A DNA stretch of 19,149 bases from an uncultured Fretibacterium sp. (GTDB taxonomy: Bacteria; Synergistota; Synergistia; Synergistales; Aminobacteriaceae). The position numbers were made by a program, and so were the translations under genes. The stretch is taken from positions 1 to 19,149 of the forward strand of contig NZ_CAUUWA010000046.1 of NCBI RefSeq assembly GCF_963548695.1, given 5' to 3'. Shown piece by piece: positions 1 through 7,701 of the stretch (position 1 is its first letter; each line of letters begins with the position of its first letter). The notes below the pieces were generated by a model. The model was not told the origin of the DNA, did no database searches, and was given only the letters and a program-made list of their open reading frames with translations.

Positions 1-30
1 ACGGGGGCGTCCCCTGCCTCCGATGGCGCC

Positions 31-2343
31 TTGCGCGCCGACAACGAGGCGATGAAGGCCATCCTGAGCAGCGTCCCGGAGCTCTCCGGCAACGACGAGC
101 AGCGGGAGATGGCGCAGCTGCGCGATTCCTTTCTGGAGCAGCTCCCGGAACAATGCCGGGTGGAGAGCGTGCGGGCGGCCTGGCGCGAGCTCTGGGCCAA
201 GGCCCTGACCTTCCTCTCCTCCTCTCAGATGCATCGCCTGGGCAAGGCCTTCGTCTTCGCCGCCAGGGCCCACGCCGACCAGAAGCGCGTGGCGGGGGAT
301 CCCTACGTCATCCATACCCTGAGCACGGCGTCGATCCTCGCGGACATGCAGCTGGACCTGGCCACCCTGACGGCGGCCCTGCTGCACGACGTCCTGGAGG
401 ACACGCCAACGTCCCCCGAGGAGCTGAGCGCCGCGTTCGGCGAGGACGTCCTGACGCTGGTCGGCGGCGTGACGAAGCTGGGCAAGCTGCCCTTCATGTC
501 GGTGGAGGGGTACCAGGCGGAGAACCTGCGGAAGATGTTCATCGTGATGGCCCGGGACATCCGGGTCGTCCTGATCAAGCTCGCGGACAGGCTGCACAAC
601 ATGAGGACCCTGGGCGCGCTCCGGCGCGACAAGCAGGAGCGCATCGCGAAGGAGACGCTCGAGATCTTCGCCCCTCTCGCGCATCGCCTGGGGATCTACC
701 AGATCAAGAGGGATCTCGAGGACCTGTCCTTCCGTTACCTTCAGCCGGAGGTCTACAGCGAGATCCGGCGGAAGACCAAGAAAAAGCTGCCCCAGATGGA
801 GGAGATCATCCGGAAGGGGATCGAGACGCTGGAGTCCCGCCTGGCGAAGGAGGGGATTCCCTGCAAGATCAAGGGCCGGGCCAAGCATTATTACAGCATC
901 TACGAGAAGATGCAGCGCAAGAAGCTCTCCATGGACGAGCTGTACGACATCCTGGCCATCCGCGTCCTGGTGGAGGACCTGTCCACCTGCTACGCCGTGC
1001 TGGGCATCGTCCACTCCCTGTGGGTTCCGATCCCGGGGCAGTTCGACGACTACATCGCCACCCCCAAGAGCAACATGTACCAGTCGCTGCACACCACGGT
1101 CATGGCCTTTGGCGCGCCCATGGAGGTGCAGATCCGTACCCAGGAGATGAACCGGCTTGCGGAGTACGGGATCGCCGCCCATTGGCTTTACAAGACCAAG
1201 GGCGTCTCCGCCGACAGCCTGGACGCCAGGTTGATGTGGGTGCGCCAGGCCCTGGAGGGTGGCCCGGGCGAGGGGCACGACCCCGAGGAATTCCTGGAGC
1301 TGCTGAAGAGCGACGTCCTGACCTCGGAGGTCTACGTCTTCACCCCGCAGGGCAAGCCCCTGGTCCTCCCCAACGGGGCCACGACGATCGACTTCGCCTA
1401 CGCCGTCCATACGGAGGTGGGCAACCGCTGCGTGGGGGCGATGATCAACAGCCGCATCGTGCCCCTGAGCACGCAGCTGCACAGCGGCGACATCGTGAAG
1501 ATCATCACCTCGCCGCAGGGCTTCCCCTCGAGGGACTGGATGAAGTTCGCCCGGAGCAGCAAGACCAGGAGCAAGATCCGGAACTACTTTCGCCAGGCCG
1601 AGAGGACGGATCGGGAGGAGAAGCTGGCGCGGGGATGGGAGGCCCTCGAGCGCGAGCTCCGCAAGCGGGGGATCGCGACGGACAAGGCCGACAAGACGGA
1701 TGGTCAGGACGATCTGACCCCCGCCCTCAACAAGGTGGCCCGCGACCTCGGAATGGCGGGCAGGGAGGACCTCCTGGTCTCCATCGGGGCGGGGACGTCC
1801 GGCCCCAGCACGGTTGCGCAGAAGCTCGCGCTGGCGTACCTCCAGCAGCGCCATCCCACGGACGACATCGCAGCGCTCGTAAAGGAGCACGCGGACGCCC
1901 ATAAATCCGACTCGGACATCGTGGTCGACGGAGCGGGGGGGGTCTGGGTGGTCCTGGCCAACTGCTGCGACCCGGTCCCAGGCGACGCCATCGTGGGCTA
2001 CTCGACGCGGACGCGCGGGATCACGGTGCATCGGCTGGACTGCCCCAATATCCTGAACGCCCAGATGGGGCGCGTCGTGCAGGTCTCCTGGGGGCGCTCG
2101 TCCGGAAAACTCTATACCGCCCGTCTGAGGGCGGAGGCCCTGGACCGGTCCGACCTGATCCGCGACGCGGCCCAGGCGATCGGGCAGGAGGGGGGCAGCA
2201 TCTACGGGATCAAGGCTACGACGGTGGGTAACAGCCTGATGCGGATGAAGATCGAACTGAAGGTGAAGGATGTGGAGCATCTATACTCGATCGTCGCGAA
2301 ATTGAACGGCATCAAGGGGATGCTGGAGGTCGCAAGGGGGTAG
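31..2343 (+). CDS. rel: Bifunctional-type (p)ppGpp synthetase/hydrolase, RelA/SpoT family
   Basis: Long RSH enzyme that makes and degrades the stringent-response alarmone (p)ppGpp in the cytoplasm. Numbering from TTG 31 (770 aa). The HD hydrolase domain is at about 70-220, with H95, H119-D120, E123-D124 and D186 all present, so hydrolase activity is expected. The synthetase domain is at about 275-385, with D306 and E365 (in EVQIRT) conserved and NMYQSLHTT intact. A TGS domain lies at 432-493, a Cys-containing region (C645, C646, C671) at about 635-675, and an ACT domain at about 690-770. Oddity: the synthetase motif that sets metal preference reads Q337-F-D-D instead of R-x-K-D. The start is uncertain: the frame is open to the window edge, other candidates are ATG 52 and GTG 160, and none has a strong ribosome-binding site. 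About 50 residues precede the part that aligns with typical family N-termini, so the true gene may start outside the window. It is 3 bases upstream of dtd, so probably co-transcribed. Confidence 0.96.
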   Translation: MRADNEAMKAILSSVPELSGNDEQREMAQLRDSFLEQLPEQCRVESVRAAWRELWAKALTFLSSSQMHRLGKAFVFAARAHADQKRVAGDPYVIHTLSTASILADMQLDLATLTAALLHDVLEDTPTSPEELSAAFGEDVLTLVGGVTKLGKLPFMSVEGYQAENLRKMFIVMARDIRVVLIKLADRLHNMRTLGALRRDKQERIAKETLEIFAPLAHRLGIYQIKRDLEDLSFRYLQPEVYSEIRRKTKKKLPQMEEIIRKGIETLESRLAKEGIPCKIKGRAKHYYSIYEKMQRKKLSMDELYDILAIRVLVEDLSTCYAVLGIVHSLWVPIPGQFDDYIATPKSNMYQSLHTTVMAFGAPMEVQIRTQEMNRLAEYGIAAHWLYKTKGVSADSLDARLMWVRQALEGGPGEGHDPEEFLELLKSDVLTSEVYVFTPQGKPLVLPNGATTIDFAYAVHTEVGNRCVGAMINSRIVPLSTQLHSGDIVKIITSPQGFPSRDWMKFARSSKTRSKIRNYFRQAERTDREEKLARGWEALERELRKRGIATDKADKTDGQDDLTPALNKVARDLGMAGREDLLVSIGAGTSGPSTVAQKLALAYLQQRHPTDDIAALVKEHADAHKSDSDIVVDGAGGVWVVLANCCDPVPGDAIVGYSTRTRGITVHRLDCPNILNAQMGRVVQVSWGRSSGKLYTARLRAEALDRSDLIRDAAQAIGQEGGSIYGIKATTVGNSLMRMKIELKVKDVEHLYSIVAKLNGIKGMLEVARG

Positions 2344-2346
2344 GCC

Positions 2347-2787
2347 ATGCGGGTGGTGGTGCAGAGGGTCCTGCGGGCGGCCGTTTCCGTGGGCGGAGAG
2401 ACGATATCGGAGATCGGCCCGGGGATCTGCGTCCTGCTGGGGGTCGGGGACGGAGATACGGAGGAGGATTCCCTCTGGCTGGCCGACAAGCTCGTCAACC
2501 TGAGGATCTTCGAGGACGGGGAGGGACGGATGAATCGGTCCCTCCTCGATGTCGGCGGCGCCGCGCTTCTGGTCTCGCAGTTCACCCTTTACGGGGACTG
2601 CCGGAAGGGCAGGCGTCCCTCCTTTGTCGGAGCGGCCGACCCCGAGGAGGGGAGGCGGCTCTATGATCATTTCGTTCGCCGGGTTCGGTCCTTCGGGGTG
2701 GAGACGGGCTGCGGCATCTTCGGCGCGCATATGGAGATCGACCTCCTGAACGACGGCCCGGTGACCCTGATCCTGGATACCCGATGA
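2347..2787 (+). CDS. dtd: D-aminoacyl-tRNA deacylase
   Basis: Removes D-amino acids (and glycine mischarged on tRNA-Ala) from tRNA, a translation proofreading step in the cytoplasm. The protein is 146 aa, the normal length for DTD. Both active-site signatures are visible: S77-Q-F-T80 within SQFTLYGD, and the Gly-Pro motif at 137-138 within NDGPVT, whose cis-proline blocks L-aminoacyl substrates. The N-terminal MRVVVQRV is also typical. The ATG start is 3 bases after the rel stop codon, so translational coupling to rel is likely. A rel-dtd neighbourhood is common in bacteria. Confidence 0.97.
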   Translation: MRVVVQRVLRAAVSVGGETISEIGPGICVLLGVGDGDTEEDSLWLADKLVNLRIFEDGEGRMNRSLLDVGGAALLVSQFTLYGDCRKGRRPSFVGAADPEEGRRLYDHFVRRVRSFGVETGCGIFGAHMEIDLLNDGPVTLILDTR

Positions 2788-2818
2788 TCCGGAATTGGAA
2801 TAAGGAGTTGTGAGGACG

Positions 2819-3448
2819 GTGCAGTACAAACGTTTCCCTCTGGGTAAGCTCTGGACGAACGGCTATCTTTTCTGGGACGAGGGGGGAGAGGCCTTCTTCA
2901 TCGACCCCGGCGGGGATGCCCGGGAGGTCCTGGAGTTCGTTCAGTCCAAGGGACTGAAGCTGAGGGCGGTGCTCCTGACCCACGGGCACGTGGATCATTT
3001 TGCGGGGCTCAAGGATCTGCTTCCCCTCGTCGGAGGGGAAGTCTATATCTCCAGGGAGGACGCCGATATGATCCGGCATCCCTCCGAGGCGATGCAGTCC
3101 GCCCTCCGGATACGGTGCGAGAGCGTTGCCGATTATCACGCGGTCTCCGAGGGGAACGTGGTCGGGATCGGGGCCTTTCGCATCGAGGTCCTGGAGACCC
3201 CGGGGCACACCCCGGGAGGAGTGTGTTATCTTATACAAGAGGGCGGGGAGCGCATCCTGGCGTCGGGGGATACCCTTTTCGCCCAGAGCGTGGGCCGGAC
3301 CGATCTTGCGGGCGGGGATCCGTCGAGGCTGGACGACTCCCTGCGCAAGCTCTCGAAGCTCCCGGATTCGCTCGTCGTCCTTCCGGGGCACGGCCCGGAG
3401 ACGACCATCGGAGAGGAGCGGCGGCACAATCCCTTCTGGCCCGTCTAG
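2819..3448 (+). CDS. Metallo-beta-lactamase-fold hydrolase, glyoxalase II-like
   Basis: Probable binuclear zinc hydrolase of the GloB/YcbL-like group; members split thioesters such as S-lactoylglutathione, but the substrate here is unknown. Numbering from GTG 2819 (209 aa): the metal-binding T-H55-x-H57-x-D59-H60 is followed by H130 (TPGHTPGG), bridging D151 (SGDTLF) and H191 (LPGHGPET), so the full ligand set is present. It lacks the extra C-terminal helical domain of classical glyoxalase II (about 250 aa), as is usual for YcbL-type proteins. Start: AAGGAG at 2802-2807 is 11 bases from GTG 2819 and only 2 bases from GTG 2810, so 2819 is preferred; both give the same core. It follows dtd by about 30 bases and is probably the last gene of the rel unit. 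Confidence 0.9.
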   Translation: MQYKRFPLGKLWTNGYLFWDEGGEAFFIDPGGDAREVLEFVQSKGLKLRAVLLTHGHVDHFAGLKDLLPLVGGEVYISREDADMIRHPSEAMQSALRIRCESVADYHAVSEGNVVGIGAFRIEVLETPGHTPGGVCYLIQEGGERILASGDTLFAQSVGRTDLAGGDPSRLDDSLRKLSKLPDSLVVLPGHGPETTIGEERRHNPFWPV

Positions 3449-3465
3449 GCCGGTTTCGGGAGGGC

Positions 3466-3494
3466 GGTTCCGGAAAGAAAGAGGTTCCGGAAAG
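3466..3494. repeat. Two direct repeats each containing the palindrome TTCCGGAA
   Basis: GGTTCCGGAAAG occurs at 3466-3477 and again, identically, at 3483-3494, a period of 17 bases. Each copy contains the perfect 8-base palindrome TTCCGGAA (3468-3475 and 3485-3492). A partial third copy (TCCGGGGAAA) begins at 3495. The pair lies between the MBL hydrolase gene and mreB, about 110 bases upstream of mreB. Paired palindromes at that distance could be an operator for the mre-min operon; that role is inference only. Confidence 0.6.
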
Positions 3495-3510
3495 TCCGGG
3501 GAAATGGAAC

Positions 3511-3538
3511 GGGGCCCCCTGATAAAGAGGGTCCTTTT
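3511..3538 (+). terminator. Weak terminator-like hairpin before mreB
   Basis: A GC-rich imperfect stem pairs 3511-3517 with 3529-3534, with one G-U pair and one bulge, around an AT-rich loop. It is directly followed by four T residues (3535-3538). It would separate the rel-dtd-hydrolase unit from mreB. The stem is short and the T-run minimal, so this is a weak call. Confidence 0.3.
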
Positions 3539-3603
3539 GCGGTAGTGGCCTCATTGATGGGGATTTTTGGGGCAGACTCGAAAAATGCGGGTGATGAAAG
3601 GAT

Positions 3604-4659
3604 ATGTTCAAGTACCTCTCCGGGATACTGGGGCTCGATGTCGGAATAGATCTGGGGACGGCCAACATCGTCGTGTACGTGAAGGAGAAGGGGATCGTGC
3701 TCAGCGAGCCCTCGACCGTCGCCGTGCGGAAACTGCCCCGGGGCCGAGGGCTCGAGGTCATTGCCGTGGGGCAGGAGGCCAAGGCGATGGCGGGGAAGAC
3801 CCCCGCGGGAGTCGAGGCGATATGGCCGCTTCAGGACGGGGTCATCGCCAACTTCGATATGACGGAGGAGCTGATTCGCTTCTGCCTCCACAAGGCCAAG
3901 GGGGGCGGTTCCTTCATGGCCCATCCGCGCGTGGTCATCTCCGTTCCGGCGGAGGTCACGGAGGTGGAGCGTAAGGCGGTGGTCGACGCGACGCTGGGCG
4001 CGGGGGCGAGCGAGGCCTATGTGGTGGACGAGCCCATATCGGCGGCCCTCGGTGTGGGGCTGCCGATCGACAAGCCCCAGGGGTGCATGATCGTCGACGT
4101 CGGGGGGGGGACGAGCGAGGTCTCGGTCATCTCCCTCGGGGGCATCGTGGTGACCAGCTCGCTTCGGAACGCGGGCAAGGTGATGGACAACGCCATCGTC
4201 GCTATGCTGCGCCAACGCTACGCTCTGCTGATCGGGGAGACGACGGCCGAGGAGGTCAAGAACACGATCGGATCCGCGCTGCCTCTGGCGCCGGAACTGG
4301 AGATGGCCGTGAAGGGACGGGACCTCTCCGACGGGCTGCCCAAGGTCGACACGGTCTCCTCGGTCGAGGTCCGGGAGGCCTTGGACCCGATCTTTCTGGG
4401 GATCGAGGACATGGTGAAGGTGGCCCTCGAGAAGACCCCTCCCGAACTGGCCAAGGACATCGTCGATCAGGGGATCGTGCTTTCCGGAGGGGTTTCCCTG
4501 ATGCGGGGGTTTGCGGAGCGCCTCTCCCGGGCCGTCAATACCCCCGTCATCACCGCCGAGAAGCCGCTCTACTCCGTGGCCCTGGGGGTGGGGAAGATCC
4601 TGGAGAACCTGGGGGCCATGCGGCGGGTGCTGATGTCCGTCGAGCGGGGGTCCCGCTGA
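3604..4659 (+). CDS. mreB: Rod shape-determining protein MreB
   Basis: Bacterial actin homologue that forms membrane-bound filaments and guides lateral cell-wall synthesis with MreC, MreD, PBP2 and RodA. It has 351 aa, normal for MreB (about 335-350). The actin-fold ATP-binding motifs are clear: phosphate loop 1 at D16-L-G-T, and phosphate loop 2 at D165-V-G-G-G-T170. The adenosine-binding region contains LSGGVSLMRG near the C-terminus. The N-terminal MFKYL segment could provide membrane contact. An in-frame TGA at 3595 fixes ATG 3604 as the first possible start. GGTGAT at 3590-3595, matching the 3' part of the Shine-Dalgarno consensus, is the best ribosome-binding site. A run of nine G residues (4102-4110) encodes the glycines of phosphate loop 2. 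Confidence 0.98.
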   Translation: MFKYLSGILGLDVGIDLGTANIVVYVKEKGIVLSEPSTVAVRKLPRGRGLEVIAVGQEAKAMAGKTPAGVEAIWPLQDGVIANFDMTEELIRFCLHKAKGGGSFMAHPRVVISVPAEVTEVERKAVVDATLGAGASEAYVVDEPISAALGVGLPIDKPQGCMIVDVGGGTSEVSVISLGGIVVTSSLRNAGKVMDNAIVAMLRQRYALLIGETTAEEVKNTIGSALPLAPELEMAVKGRDLSDGLPKVDTVSSVEVREALDPIFLGIEDMVKVALEKTPPELAKDIVDQGIVLSGGVSLMRGFAERLSRAVNTPVITAEKPLYSVALGVGKILENLGAMRRVLMSVERGSR

Positions 4660-4695
4660 AAGCGTGCGGGATAATGTCCGGACGGAGGAACGGCC

Positions 4696-5499
4696 GTGCT
4701 TGACCGGCGCCAGATCCGTGAGTGGATTCACAGCCTGACGGCGCTCATCCTGGGGTTGGTGCTGCTGGCGGCCGGCTCTTCCCTGGGGGTGTCCAAGCAG
4801 ATCGTGGGGCTTTGGGGTGAGGTCCTGTCCATACCGGAGCTTCCGGCCGTGCATCTGCGGGCCCTTCTGAGGGATGGATGGCTTTGGGCCCGGGAGAAAT
4901 CGGCGCTCCAGCGTGAGATCGAGCGCCTGCGGGATGAGAATGCGAAGTTTCGCATCCTGGAGGCCGCCATGGCGAACGAGCGTCTCAGCTCCGATCTGGA
5001 CGCCAGGATGGGCGGGGCCCGGGTGACCCTGAGGGCGCCCCTGTCCTGGTGGCACGAGATCCGCCTCGACAAGGGGGAGAGGAATCACGTCTCCGTGGGG
5101 CTGCCGATCTTCCAGAATGGATATCTCATCGGGCGCGTCACCTCGGTGTCGCTGTTCTCTTCCTGGGCGGAGCTCCTGACCTCGCCATCCCTGATGATTC
5201 CGGTCGTGATCGAGGAGACTCGGGACCTGGGGGTCGTTGTGGGGGATGGGAACGGTTCGGTCCTCCTGGACTACATCCCCTCGGGAAGGGGCAATATGGC
5301 CGGGATGAAGGTGAGTACGGCCTTAATCGGCGAGCAGCTGCCCCCGGGGCTGCCCATCGGTCGGATCAAGGAGGAGGTAGAGGTCTCCGGGAGCGGGTAC
5401 GTCACCTATCGCCTGGAGCCCGGGGCGGACCTCACGCGGTTTTACGACGTCTCCATCCTCAGTCCCGCGCTTTTTTCCCCGTCGAAGAGGCCCCGCTGA
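4696..5499 (+). CDS. mreC: Rod shape-determining protein MreC
   Basis: Bitopic inner-membrane protein that links MreB filaments to periplasmic PBP2 and activates it. The 267-aa protein shows the expected architecture: a short cytoplasmic N-terminus, one membrane segment at about 13-31, a charged coiled coil at about 64-97 (rich in REIERLRDEN-type heptads) and a beta-rich periplasmic domain from about 105 to 258 with conserved glycines. Start is GTG 4696, with GGAGGA at 4685-4689 as part of a good ribosome-binding site 6 bases upstream. The gap after mreB is 36 bases, and its TGA stop shares one base with the mreD ATG. Confidence 0.95.
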   Translation: MLDRRQIREWIHSLTALILGLVLLAAGSSLGVSKQIVGLWGEVLSIPELPAVHLRALLRDGWLWAREKSALQREIERLRDENAKFRILEAAMANERLSSDLDARMGGARVTLRAPLSWWHEIRLDKGERNHVSVGLPIFQNGYLIGRVTSVSLFSSWAELLTSPSLMIPVVIEETRDLGVVVGDGNGSVLLDYIPSGRGNMAGMKVSTALIGEQLPPGLPIGRIKEEVEVSGSGYVTYRLEPGADLTRFYDVSILSPALFSPSKRPR

Positions 5500-5954
5500 T
5501 GTCCTCCGTGCTGTTTTGGCTGCTCCAGGACCTTCTGACCGTGCTTTCCTGGGGGGTGATGCAGGTTCCGGAGATCTTTCTCCTGACGGTGGCCTACCGC
5601 CTGTTGCTGGAGGAGGGGGAGGACCGGCTCTGGGGCATCTGGACGGCCTTTTTCGGGGGGTTGCTCTGGGACCTGCGCTGGATTGGCATCCCGGGTTTCT
5701 TCACCCTGGGCTACGTCTGTGCCGTGATGCTGATCCTGTGGGCCTGGAACGCCATCCCCGTGCAGGGGCGAACGTCCATGGTCTTTTTTGCGCTTCTGGA
5801 GGTCACGCAGCTTCTGCCTCCGCTTCTGCCCGTCCTGATCTTCGGAGGCGACAGGGGGGGGGCTTTCTTCGCGCTGCAGCAGGCGCTGGCCCTTCCCCTG
5901 GTGCTGTTGTGCGTCTATCGCTATTCGAGGCGTATGAAGGAGCTCCATGCCTGA
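5499..5954 (+). CDS. mreD: Rod shape-determining protein MreD
   Basis: Small polytopic inner-membrane component of the elongation complex. The start is ATG 5499, overlapping the mreC stop by one base (TGATG), which gives 151 aa. The open frame continues upstream inside mreC, but that part is only a shadow. Several hydrophobic segments are visible, at about 5-33, 45-56, 64-86, 92-115 and 122-140, matching the usual five or so helices and the family length of about 160 aa. MreD sequences are poorly conserved, so the identification rests on size, hydrophobicity and position between mreC and mrdA. Its end overlaps the mrdA start by 8 bases. A run of nine G residues lies at 5854-5862. Confidence 0.9.
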   Translation: MSSVLFWLLQDLLTVLSWGVMQVPEIFLLTVAYRLLLEEGEDRLWGIWTAFFGGLLWDLRWIGIPGFFTLGYVCAVMLILWAWNAIPVQGRTSMVFFALLEVTQLLPPLLPVLIFGGDRGGAFFALQQALALPLVLLCVYRYSRRMKELHA

Positions 5955-7701
5955 GATCAGGGAGTTGCTGGACGGCCGCCTGAAGATCATGCTGGGAGGG
6001 ATCTTTCTCTCCCTGGCCATTCTGGTGGGAGGGCTTTATTTTTTTCAGATCCTTCATGGCGACAAGTACGTTCGCCTGGCCTACAACAATCGGCTGAGGC
6101 TGATTCGGGTGTCGGCGCCCCGCGGGGAGATCTTCGACCGTCACGGCGTCCCGCTGGCGGTCAACGAGACGACGTTCAGCATCATGGGATATCCGCTGGA
6201 CCTCGATACGGGGAAAAAGCTGGAGCGCGTCAGCATCGTGCTGACGCGCCATGGTATTCCCATGACCGTGGAGGACCTCGAAAAGACGATCCGGCGGCAG
6301 CGCTGGGCCCCCTATCGCGTGATCCGCCTGGTTCCGAACTTGACGATGCCGCAGATGGCGGAGCTGGTCGCCGACCCCGAGTTTCCCCGGGAGTTGTTTC
6401 CCTTCCCCGTCTGGCGGAGGACGTATCCTGCGGGGGCCCTGGTCTCGAACGTCCTGGGGTATGTCGGGGAGATATCGGAGGAGGAGCTCCGGGCCAGCGC
6501 CGAGGGGGACTACTTCGGGGGAGACCTGATCGGCAAGGTGGGCGTCGAGCGCTCCTACGAGCCCGAGTTGCGCGGCGCGGCCGGGGAGGAGGCCCTGGAG
6601 GTCGACGCTCGGGGCCGCAAGGTCCGCACGCTGGACACCCGATCGGCGATGAAGGGGAGCGATTTGAAGCTGACCCTGGACATGGGGGTCCAGAAGCGAG
6701 CCGTCGAGCTCCTCGCGGGGCAGAGGGGGGCGCTCGTGGTGATGGACGTCCGGACGGGGGCGGTCCTGGCCCTGGCCTCCTCGCCGACCTACGACAACAA
6801 CCCCCTGGCCTGGGGGGTCTCCGGGAAGGAATGGCGGGATATGACGCGGGACCCGGCCAAGCCGATGCTGGACCGAACCATCGCGGGGGTCTATCCGCCC
6901 GCCTCCACGTTCAAAGCGCTCGTGGCCCTGGCGGCCCTGGAGGAGGGGGTGATCGCGCCCTCCACGACCTTTTTTTGCGGCGGCGCCCTTCGTCTGCCCT
7001 CCCGGACGTTTCGGTGTTGGAGGCGCGGGGGACATGGCACGCTCAACGTACTGTCGGCCCTGCAGTATTCCTGCGACGTCTATTTCTATCAGGTGGGGCT
7101 GAAGCTGGGGATTGACCTCCTGATGAAGTGGTGTCGGGAGTTCCGCCTGGGGGAGCCCACGGGGATCGACCTTCCGGGCGAGGCCTCGGGCACGATCGCC
7201 GGGCCGGAGTGGAAAAGGAAGCGTTTCAGGGAGAATTGGTATCAGGGCGACACGATCAACTATTCGATCGGGCAGGGGTATCTTTTGCTGACGCCCTTGC
7301 AGATAGCCCGCGTCTACGCGGCGATCGCGAATGGAGGCAGGCTCGTGCACCCCTTCCTCTGCGACCGTGCCTACAGGGAGCCGACGGGCCTGCCGGTCGG
7401 CAGGGAAAAACTGGCGACCGTGCAGAAGGGGCTGGAGTACGTCGTGCGCAAGGGCACGGGGGCTCGGGCAGGCCAGTTTGGGGTGACGATCGCGGGCAAG
7501 ACGGGGACCGCCCAGAACGCGCATGGGGACGATCACGCGCTGTTCGCCGGCTACGCCCCGGCGGATTCCCCGAGGTTCGTCGCCGTTGCGGTCATCGAGG
7601 CGGGGAAGCACGGCAGTAGCGTGGCCTCGCCGATCGTCGGCGAGATTCTGGCCCATATTTTAAGCCATCCTACGGGCGAGGGAGGAGACCGGGGGGATTG
7701 A
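5947..7701 (+). CDS. mrdA: Penicillin-binding protein 2, peptidoglycan D,D-transpeptidase
   Basis: Class B PBP that cross-links peptidoglycan during elongation and pairs with the RodA glycosyltransferase. The 584-aa protein has a short cytoplasmic N-terminus, a membrane anchor at about 14-34, a pedestal (dimerisation) domain at about 50-230 beginning with the typical APRGEIFDR motif, and a transpeptidase domain at about 255-575. Catalytic motifs are complete: S320-T-F-K323, S375-C-D377 (the SxD form known in PBP2) and K518-T-G-T521. The FRCW...HG segment (about 355-363) is also characteristic of PBP2. ATG 5947 overlaps the end of mreD by 8 bases, and the TGA stop overlaps the proposed minC TTG start, so the genes are tightly coupled. 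Confidence 0.97.
   Translation: MPEIRELLDGRLKIMLGGIFLSLAILVGGLYFFQILHGDKYVRLAYNNRLRLIRVSAPRGEIFDRHGVPLAVNETTFSIMGYPLDLDTGKKLERVSIVLTRHGIPMTVEDLEKTIRRQRWAPYRVIRLVPNLTMPQMAELVADPEFPRELFPFPVWRRTYPAGALVSNVLGYVGEISEEELRASAEGDYFGGDLIGKVGVERSYEPELRGAAGEEALEVDARGRKVRTLDTRSAMKGSDLKLTLDMGVQKRAVELLAGQRGALVVMDVRTGAVLALASSPTYDNNPLAWGVSGKEWRDMTRDPAKPMLDRTIAGVYPPASTFKALVALAALEEGVIAPSTTFFCGGALRLPSRTFRCWRRGGHGTLNVLSALQYSCDVYFYQVGLKLGIDLLMKWCREFRLGEPTGIDLPGEASGTIAGPEWKRKRFRENWYQGDTINYSIGQGYLLLTPLQIARVYAAIANGGRLVHPFLCDRAYREPTGLPVGREKLATVQKGLEYVVRKGTGARAGQFGVTIAGKTGTAQNAHGDDHALFAGYAPADSPRFVAVAVIEAGKHGSSVASPIVGEILAHILSHPTGEGGDRGD

Noticed and set aside
153..1904. Second + strand open frame (583 codons) overlapping rel
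   Set aside because: Gly/Arg/Pro-rich frame shadow inside a gene with complete RSH domains.
3445..5088. Long - strand open frame opposite mreB and mreC
   Set aside because: Composition is His/Pro/Arg-rich nonsense with no family resemblance, while the + strand encodes clear MreB and MreC.
5049..5498. Upstream extension of the mreD frame into mreC
   Set aside because: The translated extension is Arg/Gly-rich shadow sequence; ATG 5499 gives the normal MreD length and a one-base overlap with the mreC stop.
5803..7656. Long - strand open frame (617 codons) opposite mrdA
   Set aside because: No domain, low-complexity composition, and complete overlap with the PBP2 gene carrying all catalytic motifs; a codon-bias artefact.
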